Shown: piece by piece, positions 23,090 through 36,400 of the stretch | How the letters are laid out: each line of letters begins with the position of its first letter | Position numbering within the stretch: position 1 is the first letter of the stretch | From: Anniella stebbinsi | Taxonomy: Eukaryota > Chordata > Lepidosauria > Squamata > Anniellidae | Direction of reading: 5' to 3' | DNA length: 64,000 nt | NCBI GenBank assembly: GCA_029215795.1 | Contig: JARDYH010000003.1 | Span: forward strand, 175,596,382-175,660,381 | The notes under the pieces: model-generated | What the model saw: only the letters and a program-made list of their open reading frames with translations | What the model was told of the DNA's origin: nothing | The model's database searches: none | Position numbers and translations under genes: made by a program

Positions 23090-24333
23090 ACATTTAGGAC
23101 ATTTTGAAACTTTATTTGCAACTATTGCAATTACAAAGAAATATATCAATGTAAGTTTGCATTTAAAGTGACAATCCTCTATTTCATAAACAAGGTCACA
23201 AATCAGTGAGCAGCTCATTTGGCCTTTGGGTGGCTTCCATTATATGGAAATTTTCCTGTATGACAAACTTATTTGTCACAATGTTTTACAGTATTTCAGT
23301 CTTGTAGTTCCTCAATATTTAGTGATAAAAAAACTTAGTACATGTTTGACAGTTGGATGTATTTCTATAGCTTCTAACCACATCAATAGTTATTACCTTT
23401 CCATGTGGGAAGAAAGATTGGAATTTATTGTAAGATTTTGCTTATCCTTCACAAAAATACCTATATACTTAAAAATCAAAAGAATTTATGTTGGGAATGA
23501 AGCCTGGTTATCCATGCTACTATTCCTGTTCAGCCCTCAGTATAGAGGAAAATGCACTATTACAATGCAAAGTTTTATCAAATTTAGTCCAGTTTATTTT
23601 TTAATTATTCTCAGTAAATGCAAAAAAAATTATCTTAGTGTGTCTGATTTAAAAGGCTTCTGACAGGGTAAGGTAGTTTAAAAGCGAAGAACTTCAGCTT
23701 CGATAGTTTTACCTTTAGTAAAAGGTATTGTGTATTAAGCCATCACTTTGTGTAACATATGGTCCCACAATCATTTTTCACATACAGTTTTATCAAAAGA
23801 AATAAATCCTGTATGATTTGCTGATACTTGATGCTTAGACGTGTTTTGAGCCATTAAGAAATCAAGAAATACTTATAACCTGCATGAAAATCTGGGGCAA
23901 AAGTTAAGGTAGATTAAGTCTCAAAAGATCAGCCCTCACGACAATGTGGAATGTACCCAACAAAGGGCAGGATGCCAATTTCTGAAGTCCAAAGCAAACA
24001 AAACAGAAGGTTTAAAGCTACGAATAATCTCAGTTTCAGTAATGTTCATAATATCACTGTAAAAGATCTTTCAGACAGAAACTTGGGATGTTAATTTCAA
24101 TTGGCGACTTCAAAGAATTTATCAAACAAACCTAATATGAAACATTGCTTTAAAGATTGCTTCTATTTAATAATAGTACCTCTTAATATATTGGACCAAA
24201 AGTCGATCAGACAACAGCCCACGCTTCTGGAAAAAATCCATCTTCAGTACTACTGCACTGTTTTGTTTTATCCTTTCCCAGGTCAAATGTTTGTAAAGAT
24301 GTCCCATATAACACAGTTAGTTCATAGTATGGT
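23090..24333 (-). other. SEC63: Probable SEC63 3' untranslated region
   Basis: AT-rich sequence directly after the SEC63 stop codon. I saw no transposon ends in it, unlike the flanks. A long 3' UTR is normal for this gene. Its exact end is an inference from a possible poly(A) signal at 23111-23116. The open frame of 145 codons on the plus strand inside it looks accidental. Confidence 0.5.
23111..23116 (-). promoter_or_regulatory. Candidate SEC63 poly(A) signal AATAAA
   Basis: The plus strand reads TTTATT, giving AATAAA on the gene strand about 1.2 kb after the stop. Several other AATAAA copies exist in this stretch (for example 23593-23598 and 23424-23429), so choosing this one is a guess. 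Confidence 0.3.
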
Positions 24334-24477
24334 TTAATCATCCTCTTCTTCCTCTTCCTCCTCTTCCTCAAAACTATCTTCAAATCCCTCACTGTCTTCC
24401 TGGTCCTCATCTCCCTCTATTGCAGTATCCCACTGTGGATGATTTTCTGGCACCGGTTTAGCTTCGTGAACTTCCAG
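24334..24477 (-). CDS. SEC63: SEC63 exon 21 (acidic C-terminus and stop)
   Basis: The exon reads LEVHEAKPVPENHPQWDTAI, then EGDEDQEDSEGFEDSF, a run of nine Glu, and two Asp before TAA at 24334-24336. The acidic tail is the Sec62-binding end in the known family. The acceptor is GTCTGTAG. Confidence 0.97.
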   Translation of the reverse strand: MEVHEAKPVPENHPQWDTAIEGDEDQEDSEGFEDSFEEEEEEEEEDD

Positions 24478-27400
24478 CTACAGACAGAGTTTGGGGAATT
24501 GTCCAGAAAAGGATGGAGGAGAAGGAAAACACAAGAGATGAATTATTTCCAGGATATTATCAATGTTTGTGCCACACAGGATTGTGAACTAAGCTCAAGG
24601 ATGTTTCAAGGCTGGATATGGGGTTGTAAAGCATTTTGTATACACTACACACATTATGATAAACAATTAACTTCAAGGAAAAGTGTAGCATTAGACAACC
24701 CAAAAAAGGAAGGCAGTCTCATTAGTGACCTCAAGGGCTTTTATGAGGCTCCATCTATAGATGGAGTCAATAAGACTTTGCTTATTTAAGTGGACTGTAC
24801 TATTATGTATCCCAATAAAAATATTACTACTCTTAAGAATCGGAGGGCAAGAAATGAGAAAAGCACTCGTAAACAGGTTTTAATTTACATCTCTGGATGA
24901 CATGCTGAAGTGTCTCCATATAAGTGATATTATGAATCCTGAGTTGTACTGGATTCATCAGAGCCCCTGACTCTGCATTGCATATAACCCCGACTTAATA
25001 AGCTGGTTCACACATTATGCTCCAATTCCTGGGTTGTTTAACCCAGGAATGGCCAGGGATGAGAGAAGCAATGAGTGCACTGCCTCCCAGGTGCTCATCA
25101 TTTTCGCTTTCAATTAACAACCCAGAAACATTGCTATTCCTGAGTTATTCTGTAACGTGCGAACCTGGAAATTTTGAATTGTTTATGGATTAAACATCCG
25201 AGAACTAACCCCAACAAAAAAAGCATGGGCAATTGTTTGCCCATTGATTAAAATTAACTGAAATAGAAGCAAAGAGCATGCAGGAGTCAGTACACTCATC
25301 GCTTCACTCATCCCCAACAACCCAGGAATTGCAGCATGACATGCGAACCAGGTCAATGTTTTAAAAAGAGGAGTGCGATATAACTTGTATTTTCATTCTT
25401 TCATCAGACAGTGAGTCTCTACTTAGGCATTGGAATGGGCTTATGCAAGTAAATGTGTAAACTAGTAGGGATGTGCACTGACCCCCCGGATCGGATCGGA
25501 TAGCGGATCGGAATCGGACCTGGGGGGTCGGATCGGATCGGATCGGATCGGAGGCTGGTCGGATCGGATCGGACCAGATGTCCGATCCGGATCGGACGCC
25601 ATTTTGAATGCTTTTTCCCATAGCCAAGTATTGTTTTACAGAAACGCCTATAACTTTTTCATTTTTAAAGATAGAAGGATGAAACTTGGGCACATTGTAG
25701 ACTGGTTAGGGGTAGTTATCTGTGAGAAATTTCAGAAAGATTGGTGCATGCATTTTGTGGCAATTAATTTTTTAATAAATACCCAGGAATGCCTATAACT
25801 TTGTCATTTTTAAAGTTACACACATGAAACTTTGCCACATTGTAGGGGGTACCTTGGGACCTATGTGTGTGAAATTTCAGAAACGTAGGTGCTTGTCTTG
25901 TGTGGCAATTAATTTTTAGAAAAATGGGTAGTAGTGGGGTAAATACAGTTACGCCTCCCATTTTTGAAGATACAAACAGGAAACTTGGGCACATTACAGG
26001 TACCACTTGCCTTGATATGTGTGTGAAATTTCAGAAACATTGGAGCTTTCCTTGTGTGGCAATTAATTTTTGAAACAATGAGGAAAGAAACACCTATAAC
26101 TTTGTCATTTTTAAAGTTACACACATGAAACTTTGCCACATTGTAGGTGGTACCTTGGGACCCATGTGTGTGAAATTTCGGAAACGTAGGTGCTTGCCTT
26201 GTGTGGCAATTAATTTTTTAATAAATACCCAGGAATGCCTATAACTTTGTCATTTTTAAAGTTACACACATGAAACTTTGCCACATTGTAGGCGGTACCT
26301 TGGGACCTATGTGTGTGAAATTTCGGAAACGTAGGTGCTTGCCTTGTGTGGCAATTAATTTTAGAAAAATGGGTAGTGGTGGGGTAAATACAGTTACGCC
26401 TCCCACTTTTTTATTTTTGAAGATACAAACAGGAAACATGGGCACATTACAGGTACCACTTGGCTTGATATGTGTGTAAAATTTCAGACAGCTGGGTCCA
26501 GGCATGTGGTGGCAAGGTATTTTTGAAACAATGAGGAAAGAAACGCCTATAACTTTTTTATTTTAAAAGTTAGAAGTCTGAACATTGCTCACTTTGTAGA
26601 TGGGTTAGGGGTAGATATGTGTCAGAAATTTCAGAATTATAGGTCCAGGCATTTGATGGCTATGGAATTTTTAAATTACATGTTTCAAAAAAATCTCTAC
26701 AGAGGCCAGGTCTTCCCCTCCCGCTTCCCGCGAAGAAAAGGAAACACTCTCTCGTCTCGATCCCTTTGATCCTTGCTAGTAGTATCCATTACAGGGCTCG
26801 TGTTGTACTCAAGCAGACACGAGCCCTGTAATGGATACTACCAAGGATCAAAGGGATCGAGACCAGAGTGATCCTTCCTTGCACGCATGGCTGCAAAACT
26901 CAGCTAGGCTCAGCCGTTCTGCTTGAAAAGTGAAAGTAGGAAAGGAAACACGAGCCCTGTAATGGATACTACTAGCAAGGATCAAAGGGATCGAGACGAG
27001 AGAGTGTTTCCTTTTCTTCGCGGGAAGCGGGAGGGGAAGACCTGGCCTCTGTAGAAATTTTTTTGAAACATGTAATTTAAAAATTCCATAGCCATCAAAT
27101 GCCTGGACCTATCATTCTGAAATTTCTGACACATATCTACCCCTAACCCATCTACAAAGTGAGCAATGTTCAGACTTCTAACTTTTAAAATAAAAAAGTT
27201 ATAGGCGTTTCTTTCCTCATTGTTTCAAAAATACCTTGCCACCACATGCCTGGACCCAGCTGTCTGAAATTTTACACACATATCAAGCCAAGTGGTACCT
27301 GTAATGTGCCCATGTTTCCTGTTTGTATCTTCAAAAATAAAAAAGTGGGAGGCGTAACTGTATTTACCCCACCACTACCCATTTTTCTAAAATTAATTGC

Positions 27401-30400
27401 CACACAAGGCAAGCACCTACGTTTCTGAAATTTCACACACATAGGTCCCAAGGTACCGCCTACAATGTGGCAAAGTTTCATGTGTGTAACTTTAAAAATG
27501 ACAAAGTTATAGGCATTCCTGGGTATTTATTAAAAAATTAATTGCCACACAAGGCAAGCACCTACGTTTCCGAAATTTCACACACATGGGTCCCAAGGTA
27601 CCACCTACAATGTGGCAAAGTTTCATGTGTGTAACTTTAAAAATGACAAAGTTATAGGTGTTTCTTTCCTCATTGTTTCAAAAATTAATTGCCACACAAG
27701 GAAAGCTCCAATGTTTCTGAAATTTCACACACATATCAAGGCAAGTGGTACCTGTAATGTGCCCAAGTTTCCTGTTTGTATCTTCAAAAATAAAAAAATG
27801 GGAGGCGTAACTGTATTTACCCCACTACTACCCATTTTTCTAAAAATTAATTGCCACACAAGACAAGCACCTACGTTTCTGAAATTTCACACACCTAGGT
27901 CCCAAGGTACCCCCTACAATGTGGCAAAGTTTCATGTGTGTAACTTTAAAAATGACAAAGTTATAGGCATTCCTGGGTATTTATTAAAAAATTAATTGCC
28001 ACAAAATGCATGCACCAATCTTTCTGAAATTTCTCACAGATAACTACCCCTAACCAGTCTACAATGTGCCCAAGTTTCATCCTTCTATCTTTAAAAATGA
28101 AAAAGTTATAGGCGTTTTTGTAAAACAATACTTGGCTATGGGAAAAAGCATTCAAAATGGCGTCCGATCCGGATCGGACCTCATCGGATCGGATCGGATC
28201 GGAGGTTGTCCGGATCGGATCGGATCGGATTTTCCCGATTTTGGGTCGGATCGGATTCGGATCGTGGATCGGATCCGATCCGATGCACACCCCTATAAAC
28301 TAGATGTTGTTATCCTGTTTTTGATGCCTAAATACAGCTTTTTTTTGCTTTTGCATTGTCAATTGCAGTTTTAGTTTTGTGTATTGACATGTATATTTGG
28401 CTGGTAAGCCACCTTGAATGTGGGATAAAGCATACATTTTTAAAGGAGATGAAAGTAAGATCTTTGGATCCAGCCCTTATGCTTAAGCAGAACTAGAGCA
28501 TCTTAAAATGTAAAGCATTCTTTGAACAAACAAAAACCCCAATATGAACAGGTGTAAAACTGGTACAAGACTATATGCCAATACAATTCTACATAGTAAT
28601 AAACACCTTCAACAACTGCATTGAATTTGCAGAATCTCCACCTTCAAATTCCTGACGTGTTAGAAAGCCTACCTTCAATGGTTTAATCTGGTCCAAACCC
28701 ATGTAGGAATCCGATCTTAAATAAACTGTATATTGGTAGTTTCCAGGTTTGCCTGGTGCAGGAAACTTTAGTTCTACCTAGAAATACAATTCAGCCAGTT
28801 CAAGTTATAAACCATCATCAACAAGCAGAATTATGAATCAGCTTCAGTGAAAATAAACAACCACAAGCCTAGAAATGGCCAGATATCAATTTCCTTGTTT
28901 AATATTCCAGATTCAATGAGTAGTGTTTCTGAGGAGAGAGGTAAAGTTTGGAAAAATATGGAAGAGAAATAGCCATTTCTTCTCTGGATTTTTTAATATT
29001 TTCAAAAAAAGTTGAAAATACTGCAGTGCCAAACCTTGTTCTATCATATCAGCTGCTGTCTTATTACCAAGGATCCTTTTACTGAGACTGCCCTACTAAG
29101 CCCATTCACATTTCTAATTCATGCTAATGCTAGATCCTCCTTATTAAAAGCTCATGTTTTTCAAGCTTGGACATTTGCAAAAAGCTAGCTTGTGAGTCAC
29201 ATATGGTTCCGGAGCAGCTAAAATGTACAGAAGGAAAACCATTATTCCCAGAATAATTCTTCATCTCCTCTATTAGACATCACTGGGCCAACTGAGAGGT
29301 CAACTGAGGAAGCTGTGGACAGACCCCAAAGCAGGGCTTCCACCAAGATAGTGGGCCATGCTAGGTGAAGAACCATGGCCTATTCAGTGACTGGAGAGGG
29401 GCAAGGAGAAAGACTTTGGGAGGCTTGTTCAGATACAGGGAAGGATCAGAAACAGTGGGGAACTGCTGAAGTGGGGGTAGTAGAGAGAAAATCTTGCAGC
29501 TCTTAACTATGCAATGTTTTAGGTATACCAGGTTGGAACCAAAACTGGTCACTCACTAGCAGAACAGAAACAGACAGCAGAAGAGATTTCCCCTCCCCAG
29601 CAATCCTAAATCTGATCTAGAGTGTTGGGGGACCATCCAGAGCAGAGGTGGGGTACACATAGGGGGCTTCAGGGGGGAGCAGAGGACAGGGAAGTCTGCT
29701 CACATGACATTGGATCCAACCCACTGTTTTTACCACTCTAGCCCTAAAGCATTTCCTTCTAAACGAGGAAGTGAATGGATCCTTCTATTCTGTCAACATG
29801 TCCACAGTCTCTCAACACCCTGAACTGCAGGCATGACTTTTATTTATGATTTGTGTACATTTTAACAGGGGCAGCAGCTTTCCTCTGGAAAAAAAAGTTT
29901 CCATCGACACCCCACCATTGAAGTTGCCATTCAAGTTTTAAAGCAGCAAGAAGGTTCTTACCTATCTTTATCAGCCCAAGGGAAAATAAACTGCCACACC
30001 ACCAATTAAAATGAATGTTGGGAATTGACAAAATACTTTACCTCTTCTCGGTCTTTTAGTGTACACACGTGATATGGCATAGATATTAGAGTTTGTTCCT
30101 TTCTATCTGCTATATATAGCCACCACCACTCTTGTTTTTCCTGTTGAGGAAAGAAAGTGAATGAACAATGGAGAATATTAGACATCCTTATAAGCGCCTA
30201 ATCAGGCAAACTGGATTTGCAATTCCACAATTATTGGATTTGGGCAACCAGCAGGAGCTGCAAGTACTCTGGTTGGGTTGACTGATGCCAAAAAAAGGAG
30301 AGGAGCATGAGACAACCTTCTTGGCTTCATCACCATTGATTCCCATTGCCCCAAAGCCCAGACAGTCAAGTATTACCCTCTAGCTTGTGGAAAACTCAAA

Positions 30401-33400
30401 AGGAAGGAAGCCTCAAATAGAGGAAGAGGCATTCCTGAAGTGATACAAAAACCCAAGCGTCAGCAGAAGGGCTAGCCACCCAGTGAGCTCCAGATATTTT
30501 GGACTTCAATGCCCATCAGCCCAAGCCAGCATAGTCAATAGACAGGGCTGATGGAACTAAAAAAAAGTGCCCTTTATCTCTTCTCCACTGTTGAAACTCT
30601 TCCTTCAAACAGAACTACAAAGCTTCTGTTCCAGGATGTCTTGAAGCCATGAACAGAAGCACTCCGCTTCGAGGTAATTGAGTGCTGACAGGGCTAGAGC
30701 CAAAACTGGGTGACTGAGAAATAAGAGGGAGGTATCAGCCTGTTCATGTAAACCCTGAAGTATGCAGAATTAAAAAACGTTTTTCCTCACCCCCAAAACA
30801 GCCCAATGAAGACAGAACATACTCTGTAGCCTCCAGGACCCATGGAACATGGAGTGTCAGATGGAAAATTGAAAGGTGGGGGGAGAAGGGAGTTCACTTG
30901 CTGTGATAAATATTTGCCCCCAAAGCCTTTGTATCTTGCAAGACTCCTGCACAAACTGGCATAATTGGCTATAGCCATTGCAAATATTTATCCAAAATAG
31001 AATTACTGGTCTTCCACATTTTTCTCATAAGTGGTAACTCTCCTAAGCTTTGATTTTCATAGAGAAGCAGATCGAATGTTAAGATATATTCCTGCAGTAA
31101 GTTTGAGTCAGTTTGATTCTAACAGAAGCATTCTAACAGAAGCATTTGTGCAGATGTGCTAAACTCTTCACTGACCTAGAAGCCTGCTAGGGGAAAGAGG
31201 AAAGGATAATTACTTACTGGACTATTGTCCACATGTCTGTTTATGTGTACTTGTGACACATAAGCAGGCATGTGGACATGAAATCTGTGAAAAGTAAACA
31301 GAACTAAGAAACACTTCAGATTTAAAATAGTGAAATAATAAATGTACAAAAGAGAACCAAATGTTATCCTGTTTGGGGAACTAAAGAAAATGTCAGTAGT
31401 ACTGATAGAAGATGAAGTAAATGTATCACTTCCCAGATCATAGTTGGGAATAACTCACTGTTATTAACTGAATCACATAAGCAACACTAATAAGGGATCA
31501 TATAAATATGTGGGGGGAAATACAGGGGCTTCAGAAGCAAACAGCAGTTCTCTCCCGGACAAGTTATCAGTCCTCAAGACCAAAACACCTGTCTCATTGA
31601 CTTCTCTACACTCCATTTAGCTCCAGCTCAGAAATGTAATTGGGTAAGATGCTTTAATTAAAGGCAATGCTCCTAGAACTAAAGTTAGAATAACAACTAT
31701 TTATTCTTGTGTGTTTAATACTCTTATATCATGACATAATGAAATTGTTTAAGATTTTAAAGTAAAAGATGAAAAGATATGCTTGATCTCATATTCCTCT
31801 ATTTAAAATCTGTGTGTTAATAACATAATATGGGATATGTTACCTGCTGATCCATGATCAAGCTAAATACAGAAATCCTATATCACATCCCTAAACAAGG
31901 ACCAATCTGTCATGTTGTTCGACCCCCTTACAGTTTATAGTATCCTGAAGAAAGGCATGGTATCATGACAAGGAGCACTACTGCTAGGATTTTGTTACAG
32001 GTCCCCTTTGCTTCTATTTTGTTTTTCGCAGTTTCACCCAAAGAGAAACTCGGGAGCACACTGTTGATTTCCAATTTCCACAAAACAGTTCTACCTCAAG
32101 TGTCTTAAGTTGCATTCTTAATGGTACAAAAAATTATTTACAAAAATAAAGGCTGTTGTGTCATTAAAATATTAATCACAATAGCCAGTTACAGTCTTCC
32201 ATACTCTAGTGTGGCAGATGGATGAAGAATAAACTGTTTGTGGCAAGCCAATATTAAAGAATTATCAGGCACAAATTTGAGGAAATGCATCGCATGGTCC
32301 CAGATGTCAGACAGAACTAAGCATGTGGCTTAGTTTGGCACTGCTCGATGTAGATTTTTCTTCTAAAGGTTACGTTTTAAGTAGACCATTGTTGGAATCT
32401 AGAATCCATGCCTAGGTTAAGCTGGCACACTACCTCTTCAGCCCACAACATTCCTTTTAGAATAGATGGATGGCAAATGTGGGCATGCCAGGGAACCAGT
32501 TTGTGCATTATGAACCTGCAATTCATAAATCTACTTCTCAAGAAACTATTTATTTAATATTTTAAACAGAAGGAAGATACAGGTTGTGTTCTCATATAAC
32601 TGTAAGTCAGGAATCCCGGCCTAATAAACCACAACGTGAAAGAGCTGTGCGCTAGTACACACAGCCTGTTCACTCCTACTTTGTTCTTTGCTTCATGTGA
32701 ACAGAAAAAGGAAGAGCTTTGCATGATGTCCAAATGCATGATGATTATGATTAAGTGCACCTAAACAAGCAAGGATCATAAGCCAGCTTTAAACAAGTTT
32801 GCTGTTGCATTACTTGTTTAGGCGCAATAAAACATAAACCCAGGTTTAGATATCATGTGAAGCTCTCCCATTTCAAATTTACTTATCTGCTCATACATAG
32901 GAACAAAGTGGGAGCAAACAGGCTGCATGCAATGGCAGGCAGCTTGTTCACATCATCGTTTATTAAACCAGGATTCCTGATTATTGCGAATGCAGATACT
33001 GCCTCAGCAAAAACCAGGTCACCATTCTGTAAGGAGAACAAAATGAAACCAAGAACAGCAGCAGATTTCAATTTTCCATACAAATGTAACAATACTGTAC
33101 ACCAGGTATTTCTCCTGAATGAATGGGAGGAATGCATAACAGCATAGCTGTGCATAAAGAAGATAGCCACTGAATCATGCAAACTCTGGCACTGTAGTAG
33201 TTTAAAGCCAAGAGTTACACCTGACTTTTTGAAGAGCTGTTAAAAAATTAATCTCTCAAACAGTAGATCAGAAAATGTTTTTATATTATTTTTTTTTTAA
33301 AAAGTTTACATTTATTTTTAAAAGCAACTGATATTCAAATTTGGCTTTATAAACCTGTCAAAATTAGTATGATTTCATCTCAATATTGTTTAGTTATCTC

Positions 33401-36400
33401 TGTGCTGACCTCAGGGAAGTAGAGATTGTAAACAGGATGGGTTATTTTTGATTTGGTTTCCAAGAGAGCCCGTTCCTTTCGCTGTATACTCTGCTGTAAT
33501 TCCTGCCACTCCTGATGAAGAGAGAAAAAGTATTCAGTACAGTTTACTCTGCTCATTTTATGTTTTCTTTTAGAAAGCAATTTTCCAGCATGGTAGGAAG
33601 AATAGGGAAATAAAACTGGGAATGCAAAATGTACCTGAAATGTTACTGACATCTATGAAAGGGCAGAAGATGAGCTATTTTGAAATCAATTCTTCCCAGT
33701 CTACCATTGTCATCTTTCAATAGATTCCCTAAAACATTTCAATGCTGCAGTGAGAAATTACCAGCTTCATAGTTTTATATGCTGCAACTGAAGGGTTGGA
33801 TCTGGTGCTCATTATAAACTAGCAGAAACCGCTAATGGAAAGGGATTTCTCCTCACCCTGCAGCCCTGATGTACCCCTCAAACCTGCTCCAGAGGGTAGG
33901 GGGACACTCTTGAGCAAATCTAGAGTGGGGGGGGGCTGCATGAGGGAGGAAAAGTCAAGGAAGTCCTGTTGGGCCAACAGAAGCTGCACTGAACAGAGCA
34001 GACTTCCATTAGTGTGACTGCTGGATCAAACTCAAGGTATGGCTTTTCTCAGTGCAATTACATTAAAATGACTGCTCAAGATGTGGACATATTGTACATT
34101 CTCTTGATGTGGCAGTCGTCTGGAATTCTAGCTCTAGATCTAATTGCTTGCAAACCTATATAATGCAATGATACTGTAGTATCACAAGGTTGGATCCAAT
34201 ACTGTTGGTTCCACTGACAGAAGCAGTCACATCTGTGGAATGAATGGGGGGGGGGGGGGGAATATCCCACACCCTGCCCAGCATCCTGCTACCCACATCC
34301 TCAAAATTTGCTGTGGAGGGCTGGAAAATCCTCCGGAGTAGATTTTAGGGTAGCACCAATGGTTGCCAGGTGGAGAAGAGAGGGAGAAAATCCCATTAGC
34401 GCAATGGTGAATTTAACCAACATCACGCTTTCCAAAGCAGCAGAGGGTTGTATCCAATGGTGTCAGTCCACTGATGACAAGCTTCTATCACTTGAGGAAA
34501 CCTATTTTTATCTTTGCCCAAGTGTCAAATCCAACACTTGGATTTTGTCTCCAAAATGTGTTACACAAGGTGTTGAGACTTCATTGGGATAGGTGTTCTT
34601 ATGCTAGTTGTGCTAGTTGGTCTGTTAGTAGTTGTGCAACCTCTAGCGGAACACTAACTCTTGCAATTTTTCCATTACTGTAACATTGAATATAACCAAG
34701 ATTATATATGGGGATTTAGTGAGTAGCTCATCCACTACCAAAATGCACATACAAAAGCTTTCTAGTTCCCGTTACATCTTCTACAGCCGAAGCTCTCTGG
34801 GCAGTTTATAAAAATTAAAAACTTTGGACATTAAAAATTGATATACAAAATTTAAAACCATAAAAGCACAAAAACAGACAGCATATAAAAACAGTATACA
34901 ATTAAAACAGCTGCGAACTCTCAGCCAGGCCTAAATATAGTTCTGGATCATTTAAAAACTCATTATATGCTGTTAAATGCCTGGGAGAAAAGGAAAGTCT
35001 TGACTTGGCGCTGAAAAGGTAACGATATTATTGCCAGGCGAACCTTGTGGGAGATCATTCCATAATTGGGGAGCTACCACTGAGAAGGCCCTCTCCCTTG
35101 TTGATACAAGACATACGAACTGACCAGCTGACCATCATACAATTTGTCTAGCCTCATGGCAATGACATCATATAATGAAACAAAATGAGCCTTACAGCTT
35201 CATCATCCTTGCTTTGTTTCTCATCTTGTTCTCTGTCAGAGTCTCTATCACTTCCATCATCTTTGTCACTTAAGGAGTCTCTATTAGTGTCATCTTCATC
35301 AGATTCACTTCCTTTATCGGAAACATCTTCTTCTTCGTCCTTGATAATTTCATTTAAAAAAAAAAAAACCCGTGTGATTCTTTTAAGTTTCAGATAATAA
35401 CAGTGCTCAGGAGCTCTGACACAGATGGATTAAGCTGGACCTGAAGATTGGAGGTAGATATACTGTACTGAAATCATTATACTTTATGGATATTGTAGCC
35501 CTTACAAACTGCCTCTCGCATGAATTATGTTACAGAAACTGTTACAAAACAATATATCTGCTAATCCAATCAAACAAACAAAGCCGTGCTGTCAAATGCT
35601 ATCTAAAACAGAAAAGGGGACTTTATTATAGTGCTTTAAAAAAAGCGGGTGGGGGGAATACATTAAGACAAGTGGGGAAGTCCTGTCTTCACTATTTTTT
35701 ATTTATGTTATTTTATAGTATTTTTATCCTGCTCCTCAGTCAAAAAAAGGCTCCCAGAGCAGTTTACAATTAATCAGCAAAGAAGAAAGTCCCTTACCTC
35801 AGGCTTACGATCTAAAAAGATATGACACACAAGGAAAAGGGGATGGGGAGGGAAGAGCTGGTTTAATCCTCACATACAGCTGGTGTCCAGCCACCAACCT
35901 GCTCTCCAGAAAAGTTCTGGTTGTCTCTTGGGGCCTGCCCCCATTATTAGGGCCTGCCCCCATTATTGGGGCCTGCCTAGACGTTCTGAATAAAGGTATT
36001 GGTGTCTAATATGGGTGAGGTGATTTTCCATATTAGAACATACACTTTGCAGGTCACTCGCTTGACTTTAACTTCTTGACTTTAATTTCTATAACACTTT
36101 TTCAGGAAGTAAACTCAAACTCTGCTCCATTGTTTCCTTGAATTTTAACCAGTGATTTTCATAGATCTTTCTAGCAAGCCCTATAGCAAAACTGCCCCTT
36201 CTCCACTTGAGTTGATAGGTACACTCCCAGCTACCCCATTTGCTTGCTTTTGCTTCTGCTGTTTTGTTTGTGGCAGAGGTACAGGGGCAGGCTTCTTTTT
36301 CACAGGCTTTTTCTTCTTTGATTTTGAAGCCTTCTTTGCTCCTTTAGTCTTTTGTTGCCATCCTTTGCTCTTCACTTTGCTAGTGTCTCCTTGCTGCAAA

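Noticed and set aside
23226..23663. Plus-strand open frame of 145 codons
   Set aside because: It is antisense in the probable SEC63 3' UTR, AT-rich, with no recognisable family.
25480..25600. GGATCG repeats as an ordinary microsatellite
   Set aside because: The same words occur at both ends, in inverse order, of three elements with target duplications, so they belong to the transposon ends.
25646..26690. Regularly spaced repeats as a CRISPR array
   Set aside because: Repeat units are long and adjacent, with no unique spacers, in a vertebrate transposon.
25466..28295. Matching protein-like frames on both strands (HTHIKASGTCNVPKF type)
   Set aside because: They are mirror products of the inverted tandem arrays in E1, not genes.
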